Of a stretch of DNA of 64,000 bases, positions 19,800 through 31,995 are shown piece after piece. Made by a program: the position numbers and the translations under genes. The DNA lies in NCBI RefSeq assembly GCF_011303555.1, contig NZ_CP049868.1, forward strand, positions 248,001-312,000, read 5' to 3'. Position 1 is the stretch's first letter, and each line of letters begins with the position of its first letter. Below the pieces are notes generated by a model. The model made no database searches. It was given only the letters and a program-made list of their open reading frames with translations, and was not told the DNA's origin. The DNA comes from Pedobacter sp. HDW13. Lineage in GTDB: Bacteria > Bacteroidota > Bacteroidia > Sphingobacteriales > Sphingobacteriaceae.

Positions 19800-20150
19800 T
19801 TATTTATCTTTGATGCAGCTGAAGCCCAGGTGCCCCAGGCTTCTATTCTCTGTTGGTTTTATTTTCACGGTTAGCTCATGGCTGGCATTAAACCAAAAGG
19901 AAATATCTCTTATCGCTGCATCGTGGTTATTGTATGATTTAGCTATTTCTTTCGTTCTATCGAAAACCCTGGTATTCGTGGTAATTTTTATGCCATAACG
20001 GTTTGGAAGCTTAGATGAACAGCACAATGCAGTTGCAGTAGCCAGCGGATGTGGCTTTACAGCAGGCTCGGTTTGCTTAAAGTTCAAAAAAAAGTAGGCC
20101 AGAAAAATAATCAAAAAGCTGATTATAACCTTCCTGAAAAGGGGATTCAT
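19800..20150 (-). CDS. Small membrane-anchored protein of unknown function
   Basis: 116 residues: one N-terminal hydrophobic helix (VIISFLIIFLAYFFLNF, about 8-24) followed by a polar domain that would face the periplasm. The polar part has a regular strand pattern (YGIKITTNTRVFDRTKEIA ... DISFWFNASHELTVKIKPT) and three Cys residues (CC near 43-44, one near the end). It reads as a real protein but I recognise no family. It precedes the sulfatase PUL on the same strand, 157 bases before susC, with a stem-loop between, so it is probably a separate transcript. Confidence 0.5.
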   Translation of the reverse strand: MNPLFRKVIISFLIIFLAYFFLNFKQTEPAVKPHPLATATALCCSSKLPNRYGIKITTNTRVFDRTKEIAKSYNNHDAAIRDISFWFNASHELTVKIKPTENRSLGHLGFSCIKDK

Positions 20151-20591
20151 AAAAAAGAAAATAAGGATATACTGAATAATGTTTGTGGCGAGCGCTAATG
20201 TTTACATGCACATACAACAACGCATGGAATCAGTACTACAACAAATTTCAGCAAGGCTTAAAACAGTTTCAGATTTAAGTACAGGCAGTTTAGCATTGTT
20301 AATGTAAAGTTGATTCATATTGTTATGTGTAACATTGACTCTGCAAATATATAAATATATCTATATTATCTATAGATATAGTAGATTTATTGCAAACATT
20401 AAATTATCAGCGCTTTACGTTAAGAAATTGACAAAAAAAATAAGTTTATCCGAATTGAATTACCAATATTGCAATACACAGGAATTAAATTTTATTTTTC
20501 GCATAGCGGAAAAACAGTCTTTTTCAAGAAAAAACAGCGCAGCTATCCCCTGCCATACCTGGCTTCAAACCAAACACAAAATCCAGGCATT
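20151..20591. other. Intergenic, AT-rich
   Basis: This 441-base gap between the end of the sphingolipid operon and the small membrane protein holds a 12-base palindrome, TATCTATAGATA (20367-20378), in an AT-rich run. No supported gene was seen; a 91-codon plus-strand frame here has the composition of AT-rich noise. Confidence 0.4.
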
Positions 20592-21542
20592 TTAAGTAAT
20601 TTTCTTCACCATGGCGGCCACCAAATGCTTCAGCGGAGTCTTTTTCACAAGAAACTGAAAGGAAACAATGCCTAGTATGGCGCAACTTATTCCAGCCAGC
20701 ACATCTAACGAATAATGGTGACTGCTGTAAATGGCCGAAAACCAGATACCGAGCATTACCGTTACAAAAAATACATTAATGGCTCCCAGTTTATTTTTGA
20801 GTGCATAATACACTACAATAACCGGATAGGCAGAGTGTAAAGATGGCATTGCTGCAAAAACGTTAGAGCCTTTGCTGTAAATTCCTTTAAATAGTGTAAT
20901 GTTAAAAAACTGATCGAATCGGGCTAAGCCTGCTGTATTTCCGGGGGTACCGGGTATGAGTACAAAACCGTGCTCCTGTACGTACCAGGGCGGTGCAGCC
21001 GGAAAAAGGTAATAAACAACAAAGCCGAGCAGGTTTACCCAAACAAATACCAGCGAAAAATGCACAAACTCAAACTTCTTTTTAAAAAATAAATATACTG
21101 CAAACGCTAAGGGTACTGGAACCCACATCAGATAGAACAGGCCGGTTAATACATCTAAAAAAGCATTGCTGTTTATTTTCCAAAATTCGTTTGGGGTCAC
21201 CATCAAGCCATGCAGGTTGATCCCAAAAATGCGTTTCTCCGCATCATAAAGATCTTCGATATGCACAGCATTGTAGCGGTAATTCGGGAATGCCTTCATA
21301 TAATCGAAAAGGATCCAGTACACGATAAAAATAGAAAAACCCAGAATAAATTTCCGTGTTGCTTTTGAAAAAAAGAACAAGACGTTAAAGATGAAAACCA
21401 GCACCAGCTGATCTGTTTTAAAACCAACCAGCAACAAGGAAAGCAATAAATAGCCCACCGAAATGGCTATCGAAGTGTAAACGAAACTGCGGTGGTAAAA
21501 GCCTTTAGTGGCCTGTTGTTCTTCCATCCTGCTTCTTATCAA
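20592..21542 (-). CDS. PAP2-superfamily inositol phosphorylceramide (IPC) synthase
   Basis: 316 residues with about six membrane helices. The lipid phosphatase/transferase signature is intact: AAPPWY (about 182-187), A-M-P-S-L-H236 and S-S-H-H276-Y-S-L-D280, spaced as in Aur1-type and sphingomyelin-synthase-type enzymes. Such enzymes move phosphoinositol from phosphatidylinositol to ceramide, releasing diacylglycerol. It is the last gene of a minus-strand operon that also encodes inositol-phosphate synthase, PI-phosphate synthase and ceramide synthesis, which supports an IPC role rather than a generic phosphatase. The ATG at 21542 overlaps the hydroxylase gene by 38 bases; the second Met (21527) is an alternative. 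The exact head group transferred is inferred from context. Confidence 0.85.
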   Translation of the reverse strand: MIRSRMEEQQATKGFYHRSFVYTSIAISVGYLLLSLLLVGFKTDQLVLVFIFNVLFFFSKATRKFILGFSIFIVYWILFDYMKAFPNYRYNAVHIEDLYDAEKRIFGINLHGLMVTPNEFWKINSNAFLDVLTGLFYLMWVPVPLAFAVYLFFKKKFEFVHFSLVFVWVNLLGFVVYYLFPAAPPWYVQEHGFVLIPGTPGNTAGLARFDQFFNITLFKGIYSKGSNVFAAMPSLHSAYPVIVVYYALKNKLGAINVFFVTVMLGIWFSAIYSSHHYSLDVLAGISCAILGIVSFQFLVKKTPLKHLVAAMVKKIT

Positions 21543-22149
21543 AATTTGAGCGAAATATATGGTCCCAGAATGTCCAGCTTACGCCATAGCCTTTGGTCGA
21601 ATCGGAATAATGATGCAACATGTGGTGCTGTTTCAATTTTTTCCAGAAACCGCTTTTAAAACTGGCATGGTGAAGCGCATAGTGCACCATATCGTAAAAC
21701 AAATATCCGATCATAAAGCCGATAAAAAATGGATATTCACAATTTTGTGGAAGCAGCCAGTCGAACAGGAAGTAAAAGCCCAAAGCCATGGGAATACTGG
21801 CAGAAGGCGGCATCACCAATCTTTTGGCATCGTTAGGGTAATCGTGGTGTACGCCATGAAAAATAAAATGGATGCGCTGCCCCCAGTCCGATTTGGGTTC
21901 GAAGTGAAACACATACCGGTGCAGAAAATATTCGGTAATGGTCCATATCCCCAATCCGAACAGCAACCATGCTGCGAAATTAACAAAGGCCATGTCGTTT
22001 TGCCACAGCGACTTATAGCTCAGAAAGGCTATAACCGGAACATAAACAATTAAAGGCACATAAAAACGAACTTTCGAAAGGCTTTCCATCAAATCGCTTT
22101 TAAACATCCTTACCGATGCGGTGCTGTTGGATACAAAATTCTTCTTCAT
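21505..22149 (-). CDS. Fatty-acid hydroxylase superfamily protein, probably ceramide 2-hydroxylase
   Basis: 214 residues, four hydrophobic helices and the histidine clusters of the membrane di-iron hydroxylases: EYFLHRYVFHF, HFIFHGVHHDYPND, VHYALHHASF and HHMLHHY. The pattern and length match fatty acid 2-hydroxylases, which use oxygen to hydroxylate the acyl chain of ceramides. It sits between DUF4833 and IPC synthase, and hydroxylated ceramide phosphoinositols are known lipids of Sphingobacterium. The target may be the N-acyl chain or the long-chain base; sequence alone does not decide. If the DUF4833 frame is restored, its stop lies 3 bases before this start. Confidence 0.85.
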   Translation of the reverse strand: MKKNFVSNSTASVRMFKSDLMESLSKVRFYVPLIVYVPVIAFLSYKSLWQNDMAFVNFAAWLLFGLGIWTITEYFLHRYVFHFEPKSDWGQRIHFIFHGVHHDYPNDAKRLVMPPSASIPMALGFYFLFDWLLPQNCEYPFFIGFMIGYLFYDMVHYALHHASFKSGFWKKLKQHHMLHHYSDSTKGYGVSWTFWDHIFRSNFDKKQDGRTTGH

Positions 22150-22152
22150 ACC

Positions 22153-22734
22153 TTATATTTTGATCCTTTCTGTAAATTGCTTGACTGGGGCTGCTGCATC
22201 GCGCCCTTTTATTTCTACATATTTTACGTTCGGGAACCAGAAAGTGCCCCTTCTATGCGCAGGAATATGCGATCTATCTCCATCTTTTTATCGTTGATGG
22301 TGGCGTAAACATGGTATTTTTTATCGGCTGTAGATTTTCGCAGATACATGGGCAGCTTTTTGTGCGAAACAAACCGGAGTTCGAATTGCCCGTTGCCTAA
22401 ATCTTTACTCACAATGCCATAGGCAAATTTGCGCTGTATGTAGCTGAGTTCTTTCTTCTCTCCTTTATCGTCGTAACGCATCCAGAAAACATTAATCGGC
22501 TGCTCTTTATTCACCTCACCATGTTTATCCACATTCAACTGGCAAACAATGGTATTGGTATTGGGATCGCGTTGTAAATAGAAAAGCTGATTGGCAATGC
22601 CTTCGGGGTAGGAAAAACAATGGGTGAAGGATTATCGCCCTGTGCCATTGCTTTTACCGGAGCCAATGCACCCAGGCCTAAAGCTAGCAGTGCAGCTGCC
22701 ACCAAAGCGGCTTTATTACTGGTCTTTTTTTCAT
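22153..22734 (-). pseudogene. Exported DUF4833 protein, broken by three single-base contractions
   Basis: As written, only 22538-22224 is open (NVDKHGEVNKEQPINVFWMRYDDKGEKKELSYIQRKFAYGI ...), which is the middle of a DUF4833 domain. Adding one A to the A7 run at 22725-22731 creates an ATG start with signal peptide MKKKTSNKAALVAAALL...VKAMAQG. Adding one C to the run at 22605-22608 restores TPEGIANQLFYLQRDPNTNTIV. Adding one G at 22247-22250 restores the family end (RIEGGTFWFPNVKYVEIKGRD...). The repaired gene encodes 194 residues, starts inside the end of the CDP-alcohol transferase gene and stops 3 bases before the hydroxylase. The function of DUF4833 is not known; it would be periplasmic. 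Its place in the operon suggests a role in sphingolipid handling. Confidence 0.75.
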
Positions 22735-23443
22735 TTCGCTCCTGTGCTTCCAGGCCTTTTTTGGCCTCCTGCAAGCGCCTAACGGCTGTAATATTGGTTA
22801 AAACTGCCATTAAAGTAATGGGTAAAGTAAAAACCGACATGGTTTCAAATACATGAAAGGAAATACCCGGCAGGTAGATTTTATAATCGCCACCTATAAA
22901 ATGTCCTGTTACCCCGCAGGCAATAGCAAATACACCAATGGTTACTACCCTTTCCGGCCGCTGCATCAATCCTCCTTTACACTCAACGCCCAAACCTTCT
23001 GCCCGGGCGCGGGTATAGCTCACCATCATAGAACCAATAAGCGCAATAAACGCAAACAGCGAACTTAAAAAATAATGGTGCGCTACCAGATAATAGCAAA
23101 TGCCCAGAAACATAATCATTTCGCTGTAGCGATCGAGTACCGAATCGTACAGTGCCCCAAACCGGGAGCTCATGTTGCCCAGGCGAGCCACCTGGCCATC
23201 CAGCATATCGAAAAGGCCGGCAAAAAGCACCAATGCACCGCCCCAACCAATGTACGACATGTCGCCACGGTTAGATTTTTCGGCACCAAGTACAAAAATT
23301 ACGGCCACACCAATGTTCAGTACCAGACCAATGCTGGTTACCATATTGGGCGTTAAGCCTATTTTAATGAGTCCTTTTACAAAGGGATTAATCACCTTGT
23401 AAATAGCCAACTGAAGGCGATCTCTTAATTTTACGCTTTCCAT
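22535..23443 (-). CDS. CDP-alcohol phosphatidyltransferase, predicted PI-phosphate synthase
   Basis: A membrane enzyme with the complete CDP-alcohol motif D79-x2-D82-G-x2-A-R-x8-G-x3-D100-x3-D104, followed by five or so hydrophobic helices. With inositol-phosphate synthase and a PgpA-like phosphatase in the same operon, the likely reaction is CDP-diacylglycerol plus inositol 3-phosphate to phosphatidylinositol phosphate, as in mycobacteria and the Bacteroides inositol-lipid cluster. The open frame runs 302 residues, but the last 62 (from after NEKK) belong to another protein. One A added at 22725-22731 ends this gene as NEKKDQ at 22716 (242 residues) and starts DUF4833. The apparent fusion is therefore probably artificial. 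Confidence 0.87.
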   Translation of the reverse strand: MESVKLRDRLQLAIYKVINPFVKGLIKIGLTPNMVTSIGLVLNIGVAVIFVLGAEKSNRGDMSYIGWGGALVLFAGLFDMLDGQVARLGNMSSRFGALYDSVLDRYSEMIMFLGICYYLVAHHYFLSSLFAFIALIGSMMVSYTRARAEGLGVECKGGLMQRPERVVTIGVFAIACGVTGHFIGGDYKIYLPGISFHVFETMSVFTLPITLMAVLTNITAVRRLQEAKKGLEAQERNEKKTSNKAALVAAALLALGLGALAPVKAMAQGDNPSPIVFPTPKALPISFSIYNAIPIPIPLFAS

Positions 23444-23453
23444 ATATTTTTAT

Positions 23454-25993
23454 TTAAAAATCAAATTTAACCCTTGCCCTGATCCCCCATTTAGCCACCT
23501 CCGGATTATCCAGATAAGTAAAACGCCTAACCAGATCAACCCTCAATAATTTAAAAATATTGCCAATGCCCACACTACCTTCCATATAAGGTTCTTTGCC
23601 CAGCGAATAGGTTCTCTGCAAACCATTATCGAATGCCGGCAACTGGTAAAGACCACTGCCGAATGCCGGGTTATTTTCATCGCGTAAACCACCGTAAAGC
23701 GCTTTGAACGAAACCACTTCTCTTAGTTTCAGCTTTTTGATTAGCGGTAATTTGTTGAAGAAAAACCCGTTAAAATTATGGTCGATGTTAATGCTTACGT
23801 AGTGATCGCTCACAAACTCCAGGAAATTCATCAGGTTATACGAATTGAGCTGATAGGCATAGGTTTGGTTAGCCCGATGGATCGCTAGTAATGGAAAAGG
23901 CACCCTGCCAGCAATATAACTGCCTTCGAAAGTAACATCGCTGTAACCCAGCTGCGAAAGATAAAAGCGCTTATCTACGCTTCCGGTAAGGTTATGGTAA
24001 TTGTATTCGCCACCCAACAATCCTTTTATTCCGGCCGTGTAACGCAGGTTAAATACCGGATAACGATCGGCAATGGGTACACGGTAAATTTTGCCCTGGA
24101 TAAACTTTTCGTTAGGCGCATAACGCAAAGCGAGCGAAAGCTCACTGGTGGTTAAGCGGTTAATAAATCCGCCACCATTGGCCTGATAGTTCAAACCTCC
24201 TGCAGGTGTTTGGCTCCACTTTTTAAACCCAAAAGCATAAGAAAAGTGATTTTCGTACTCATGCACATAATCCAGGCGGTAAAAATCGTTGTAGAGCAAC
24301 ATATCATTTAATCCACGCTTAAACGACAGGAGAAAGTTGTCTTCCTGCACAAACTGCAGCTCCTGACCAGGAATTTTCGTATCGCGCTGAAAGCTTGCCC
24401 GCACATAATTTTGTGGGAACTGATAAATGGATTTGTTGTTAATGGAATAGGTTGCGGAAAGAAAAAATTTCCACTTTTCATCTTTGAAACCATAAGCGGC
24501 ATAATTTTCAAAATAAAACCGCTTGCTGAGTTCGGGTGTAGTGCGGCCACCAAAGCGCAGTCGAAACCCCTCTACATTGTTAAAGCTGTAAAAGGTATTA
24601 ACAGGGCCGATTTCGTATGGACCAAGGTTACCATAGCCGGCAAAAAGCAGCGTCGCAATTTTTACCGTACGCTGAAAAGAAGGTATTTTTTGAAGGGTAT
24701 CGATGTTGTGGTAGATCTTTGCCTGTTCTTTTGATAACGGATCTAATCGGTTCTTTTCCCAATACTGATCATCGCGGGCAGAGGCGCCTGCAACCGATAC
24801 AATACTCCTACCCTGAAAAATAGTATCGGGTAGTTTAATATCGTATTGGTAATTTTTATAGGTCGAAGAACGCTCACCTGTAAAGCCCATCCCCTTGGTT
24901 TTGCCCAGTCCAAAATCGGCAATTAGCTTGCTTTTGGCTAAACTGTATTTGCCCGAAAGCGTGGGTTCAAAATCCAGATCAATTTTTAAAGCCCTTACGA
25001 AATTAAGGTTGATGTTTTTATTTACCCCCATCGATACTCCTGTAACGGCAAAATGCGAATCGTTGCTCACATATAATTTCCCTTCAAAAAGCATATCAGT
25101 ACCGTTTCTGGGGTAAAAGCAAGTTCAATTACCTCTCCGTGACCTGTTTTAATGGTATCGGTAATAAAAAACTTATAGAAAGAAGGTGCAGCATTGGCAA
25201 TCGGGCTTAAAAACTCGTTGCTGATCACCGAGATATTGTTTTTATAAATATCAATATCCTGGTACATGCGTTCGAAATAAACCTTCATGCCGTTGTTATC
25301 AACCAGCTGCTGATCGAAATTAACCTGTTTCTCGCCAATGATAACCGATTTGTTCCGTGTTGGATCGCTGGCAAAATATTTATCGGTTAATTTCTCCTGT
25401 ATATAAATGGGCAACAGGTTTTTACCACCAATTAAGGTAGAATCCTGCTGCTGAAAAAGAAACTGATAATTTCTGAAAATGCGCTTATTTTTAAATTTTT
25501 CGGATACATTGCTCATCGAAAAAAGCATTTTATCATACTGCCTGAAGGCGGCTGTATTGAAATTGCTAATCCGGTTTTCTTCCCTGTGGGCAATTACCTG
25601 CCTGATCAGTTCAACGGCCGGGTTATCTTTATTGCGGTAACGCGCTTTTTTACCAGCCACCACAGTAACTTCACCCAGTGCTTTTGCATCGGGTACTAGC
25701 GCAACATCCAGTTTTTGCTCAAAACCCGGCATTATGTTTTTCGACAAGGTAATGTAGCCGATATAATTAAAGCTCAATCCTTCTTGCTGGCTCGACGAAC
25801 TGAGCGCATAATTCCCGTTAAGGTCGGTTTGGGTTCCGATAGTAGTGCCTTTAAAAAATACAGATACGTAAGGTAGCGGCTCTTTGGAAACGGCATCGCG
25901 CACATTACCGGTAACAACTGTTTTCTGTGCAAAAGCACTTAAACCTGTTGCAACCCAAACCAAGACTATAAAAAATGAATAAATAACTTTCAT
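23454..25993 (-). pseudogene. DUF5686 / carboxypeptidase-regulatory-like outer-membrane protein, frame broken at 25110-25113
   Basis: Frame one (25993-25067) has a signal peptide (MKVIYSFFIVLVWVATGLSAFAQ), a carboxypeptidase-regulatory-like beta sandwich (VVTGNVRDAVSKEPLPYVSVFFKGT) and the start of a DUF5686 region. Frame two (25094-23454) continues as a long beta-barrel-like domain ending RRFTYLDNPEVAKWGIRARVKFDF. Adding one base to the C4 run (G4 on plus, 25110-25113) joins them through ELAFTPRNGTDMLFEGKLYV and gives 846 residues, normal for DUF5686. The terminal Phe and strand pattern indicate an outer-membrane barrel. It overlaps the GtrA gene by 4 bases and lies 10 bases before the CDP-alcohol transferase. 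A part in moving inositol sphingolipids to the outer membrane is possible but unproven. Confidence 0.82.
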
Positions 25994-26366
25994 TTTACGG
26001 GAAAAATAAACTGCTTTTGCATATAATAATTATAGCTGAGTCCCATTACTACGGAAACGGCTATTTTGGAGAACAGGTAATTGAGATTGAAAAAACGGGT
26101 AAGCAGGTAAACGAAAAAGGTTACCAGTAATAAATTGCCCAGCCATACCAGCATATATCTGATGATTTGTTTCTTCATTGCTGCTGAGCTGGCATTAAAA
26201 ACCCAATTCCGGTTGATGTAAAAATTAACAGCTCCCCCGAAATTGTTCCGATCATGCTTCCGGCCAGGTACCACCAACCGAAAATGCTTACGGTTAAGGC
26301 TGTGATTAAAAAATCGGTTGCCGAAGCCGTTAACGAAGAAGCCTGGGCTTTTAAAAAGATAAGCAT
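25990..26366 (-). pseudogene. GtrA-family membrane protein, frame broken at 26234-26238
   Basis: The N-terminal half (26366 down: MLIFLKAQASSLTASATDFLITALTV ... SMIGTIS) and the C-terminal half (GGAVNFYINRNWVF ... FSKIAVSVVMGLSYNYYMQKQFIF) lie in different frames. One G added to the G5 run (C5 on plus, 26234-26238) joins them into 125 residues with four membrane helices and the GtrA signatures N-F-x-x-N-R-x-W-x-F and Y-N-Y-x-x-Q-K-x-F-I-F. GtrA proteins are thought to flip polyprenyl-linked or lipid-linked sugars. It starts 1 base after the PgpA-like gene and overlaps DUF5686 by 4. In this operon it is a candidate flippase for an inositol lipid intermediate (inference). Confidence 0.82.
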
Positions 26367-26367
26367 A

Positions 26368-26823
26368 CTAAAACAGGCCTAAAAGGATAATACCCTGCAA
26401 AACCACATTGGCATAAATCCCTGCCAGTACATCATCAGCCATTACACCCCAGCCACCTGGTAGTACTTCCAGATGCCGGATGTAAAAAGGCTTGGCAATG
26501 TCGAAAAACCTGAAAAGGATTAACGCCATGAGGTAATACGGCCATTTTAACGGCACACAAAGCAAAGCTATGCCCATTCCGGCTACTTCATCTATCACTA
26601 CCCTTTGGTGGTCTTTGCCCCATACTTTTTCTACCTCATCGGCTGTAATTACACCAATCAGCAAAATAAATATGGATGATAAAAAAGGCCAGAGGTGCGG
26701 ATTGGTGTACGGCGTTTGTAAAAACCACCAGAGGACGCAGGTAACCGCCGCAGCGACGGTACCTGCCCCCTTGCCAATGTAGCCTATACCCAGGGCTGTA
26801 GATATGAACTTGTGAAAAAACAC
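26368..26823 (-). CDS. PgpA-family lipid phosphatase, predicted PI-phosphate phosphatase
   Basis: 151 residues with the phosphatidylglycerophosphatase A pattern: FISTALGIGYIGKGAGTVAAAV at the start, then DEVEKVWGKDHQRVVIDEVAGMGIALL with the conserved acidic residues, then DIAKPFYIRHLEVLPGGWGVMADDVLAGIYANV. Three to four membrane helices. In the inositol-lipid clusters of Bacteroidota a PgpA-like enzyme is placed at the step PI-phosphate to PI. It starts on the last base of the inositol-phosphate synthase stop codon, so translation is probably coupled. A housekeeping phosphatidylglycerophosphate phosphatase is the alternative, but its position between ino1 and lipid genes favours the PI pathway. 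Confidence 0.83.
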   Translation of the reverse strand: MFFHKFISTALGIGYIGKGAGTVAAAVTCVLWWFLQTPYTNPHLWPFLSSIFILLIGVITADEVEKVWGKDHQRVVIDEVAGMGIALLCVPLKWPYYLMALILFRFFDIAKPFYIRHLEVLPGGWGVMADDVLAGIYANVVLQGIILLGLF

Positions 26824-28148
26824 TATGCCGTTTCTACCACTTCTTCTTCGTAATCCTGCCCTAAATGGGTAATCAGCTCTTCGCCCATAATGTAGCGTAA
26901 AGTATTTTGAAGCTTAATTAACTGCTTGAAAATATCGTTCTCTGCAGGTACTCCCGGAATGGTTTGCGGCGATTTTAAGTAGAACGAAAGCCATTCCTGA
27001 ATACCTGAAAGGTTTGCACGTTTGGCCAAATCGATAAACAAGGCTAAATCCAATACAATTGGGGCAGCTAAAATCGAATCGCGGCAAAGGAAATTGATTT
27101 TGATCTGCATTTTATAACCTAACCAGCCAAAAATATCGATGTTATCCCAGCTCTCTTTATTATCGCCATGAGGCGGATAGTAATTGATCCTGATTTTGTG
27201 GTACATATCGCCATATAAATCGGCATTGATTTCTGGTTTAAAAATATCTTCAAGCACGCCTAGTTTAGATACCTCTTTGGTTTTAAAGTTATCCGGATCA
27301 TCAAGTACCAAACCATCGCGGTTACCTAAAATATTATCCGAAAACCAACCGTTTACACCCAGCGACCGGGCTGCAAGGCCTGGAGCCAGAATGGTTTTCA
27401 TTAGGGTTTGTCCGGTTTTAAAATCTTTTCCGGCAATCGGCGTATTGGTTTCTTTAGCCAGCTCAATCAGGGCCGGAATATCGACCGTTAAGTTAGGCGC
27501 GCCATTGGCAAAAGGAATACCGAGTTTTAAAGCGGCATAAGCATAAATCATACTTGGGGCAATACGCGAATCGTTGTCTTTTAATCCCTGCTCAAAAGCA
27601 GCCAGCGAACTGTGCACTTCCGAAGGCTCAAAATAAATTTCGGTAGAACCACACCAAACCAGTACAATGCGGTCGCAATTGTTATCGGCCTTAAAGTTTT
27701 TAATATCGTCCATCACTGCCAGTGCAAGTTCGTAACGGTTATCGATATCTTTTACATATTTGCCGTCCAGGTTTTTAACATAGTTGCGATCAAAAGCAGC
27801 ACGCATGGGTTTAATGGCCTGCAATTCTTCTTTTACATCGCGCAATAAATTGGCATCCAATACGCGTGCGTTCATGGCCGCCTCATAAACGTTATCTTCG
27901 TAAACGTCCCAACCGCCAAAAACCAAATCCTCCAGTGCCGCCAAAGGAACAAAATCTTTAATTTTAGGTTCTTTCTTCTCTGTACGTTTGCCAATGCGGA
28001 TCGTACCCATCTGCGTAAGCGAGCCAATTGGTTTTGATAATCCTTTTTTCACTGCTGCTACACCAGAAATCATGGTTGTAGCTACTGCACCTAGGCCTGG
28101 CATTAATATTCCAAGTTTGCCATTTGCTGATTTTACTTGTTCTGTCAT
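26823..28148 (-). CDS. ino1: myo-Inositol-1-phosphate synthase
   Basis: Converts glucose 6-phosphate to inositol 3-phosphate using bound NAD. 441 residues in the cytoplasm. The Rossmann segment KLGILMPGLGAVATTMISGV is at the N-terminus. The domain signatures IVLVWCGSTEIYF, PFANGAPNLTVDIPALIELA, GKDFKTGQTLMKTILAPGLAARSLGVNGWFSDNILGNRDG and KIRINYYPPHGDNKESWDNIDIFGW are all present. It is 18 bases after the reductase gene and overlaps the phosphatase gene by one base. It supplies the head-group precursor of the inositol lipids made by the next genes. The identification is firm. Confidence 0.96.
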   Translation of the reverse strand: MTEQVKSANGKLGILMPGLGAVATTMISGVAAVKKGLSKPIGSLTQMGTIRIGKRTEKKEPKIKDFVPLAALEDLVFGGWDVYEDNVYEAAMNARVLDANLLRDVKEELQAIKPMRAAFDRNYVKNLDGKYVKDIDNRYELALAVMDDIKNFKADNNCDRIVLVWCGSTEIYFEPSEVHSSLAAFEQGLKDNDSRIAPSMIYAYAALKLGIPFANGAPNLTVDIPALIELAKETNTPIAGKDFKTGQTLMKTILAPGLAARSLGVNGWFSDNILGNRDGLVLDDPDNFKTKEVSKLGVLEDIFKPEINADLYGDMYHKIRINYYPPHGDNKESWDNIDIFGWLGYKMQIKINFLCRDSILAAPIVLDLALFIDLAKRANLSGIQEWLSFYLKSPQTIPGVPAENDIFKQLIKLQNTLRYIMGEELITHLGQDYEEEVVETA

Positions 28149-28166
28149 CTTATCTTATTTAAATAC

Positions 28167-29152
28167 TTATAACCATTTGTTAATCTGATACCATTTTATT
28201 GTTTCTTCCAAACCTTGTTGCAGCTGGTATTGCGGACTGTAACCGAGGTCGTTTTTAATATTTTTAATGTCGCAGCTCCAGTTAATGCCCGTGAGCTCGT
28301 TCACTTTATCGATGTTTAGTGTTGGCATTTTACGGATCAGCTTATACCCTTTTTCAAGGCTCCAGGCAATTCCTTTAATTAGCGACAGAGGTACCTGTAC
28401 TTTAAATGTTCTCTTTTGCATAATCGCCCTTGCGTGTTCAGCAAAAGCCGACCGGCCATAAACATGCCCATCAGAAACATTGTAACTTTTGTTAACCATT
28501 GCCGATTGCAGCGAGCTGACCATAATTTGAGCCAGGTCTTTTACATAAACAAAGCTGAGTTGCTGTTCTTTATCGCCCATGTACACCTCCAGGCCTCTGT
28601 TTATGGCTTTAATTACCATCAATATTTCGCGCTCCCGCGGGCCGTACACCGCCGTTGGCCGAAACACCAGCCAGGGCAGGTTATCGATATGCTGCAAATA
28701 GGTTTCGGCCAAAGCTTTGCTTTTACCATAATGGGTTACCGGGTTTGATGCTCCGTTATCGCTCAATTGACTACCTGCGTTTTTTAATGGTCCCAATGCA
28801 GCGAGGCTACTTACAAACACAAACTTTTCTACCTGATGTGCTGCCTGCGCTACCGCAATGGCCAGATTACGGGTATAGCCTGCATTATATTTATGATATT
28901 GATCGAGGTTTTCGGCTTTGGTTACTGCTGCAGCGTGGATCACATAATCGTATTTATACTCCTGCACATGCTTCGCCATCTGGTAAATCGATTCGAAGTC
29001 TAGCTCCACAAAATTGATCCCTAAGCCTTGCAAATGCGCGGTTTGGCTCGATTTACGTACATTGGCAAACACTTCCAGCCCCTTTGCCAAGGCAGCTTCA
29101 ATTAAATGAAAGCCAACAAAACCTGTAGCCCCGGTAATTAAAATCCGCTTTT

Positions 29153-29156
<4 letters not shown>
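28167..29156 (-). CDS. NAD(P)-dependent epimerase/dehydratase-type reductase, candidate ketosphinganine reductase (CerR-like)
   Basis: 329 residues, an extended short-chain dehydrogenase. The Rossmann motif GATGFVGFHLIEAAL lies at 8-22, the catalytic Ser in FVFVSSLAALGPL and the Y-x3-K pair in THYGKSKALAETYL, so the active site is complete. In Caulobacter an enzyme of this superfamily (CerR) reduces ketosphinganine next to spt and the bacterial ceramide synthase. The same three-gene set occurs here with 4-base overlaps (spt, then the GNAT protein, then this gene), so the same step is the best guess. A sugar-nucleotide epimerase is the alternative from family alone. Confidence 0.75.

Positions 29157-31995
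<2,839 letters not shown>

Noticed and set aside
20320..20595. 91-codon plus-strand frame before the sphingolipid operon end
   Set aside because: Composition follows the AT-rich DNA (Tyr/Ile/Lys runs), and it runs into the 3' end of the IPC synthase gene on the other strand.
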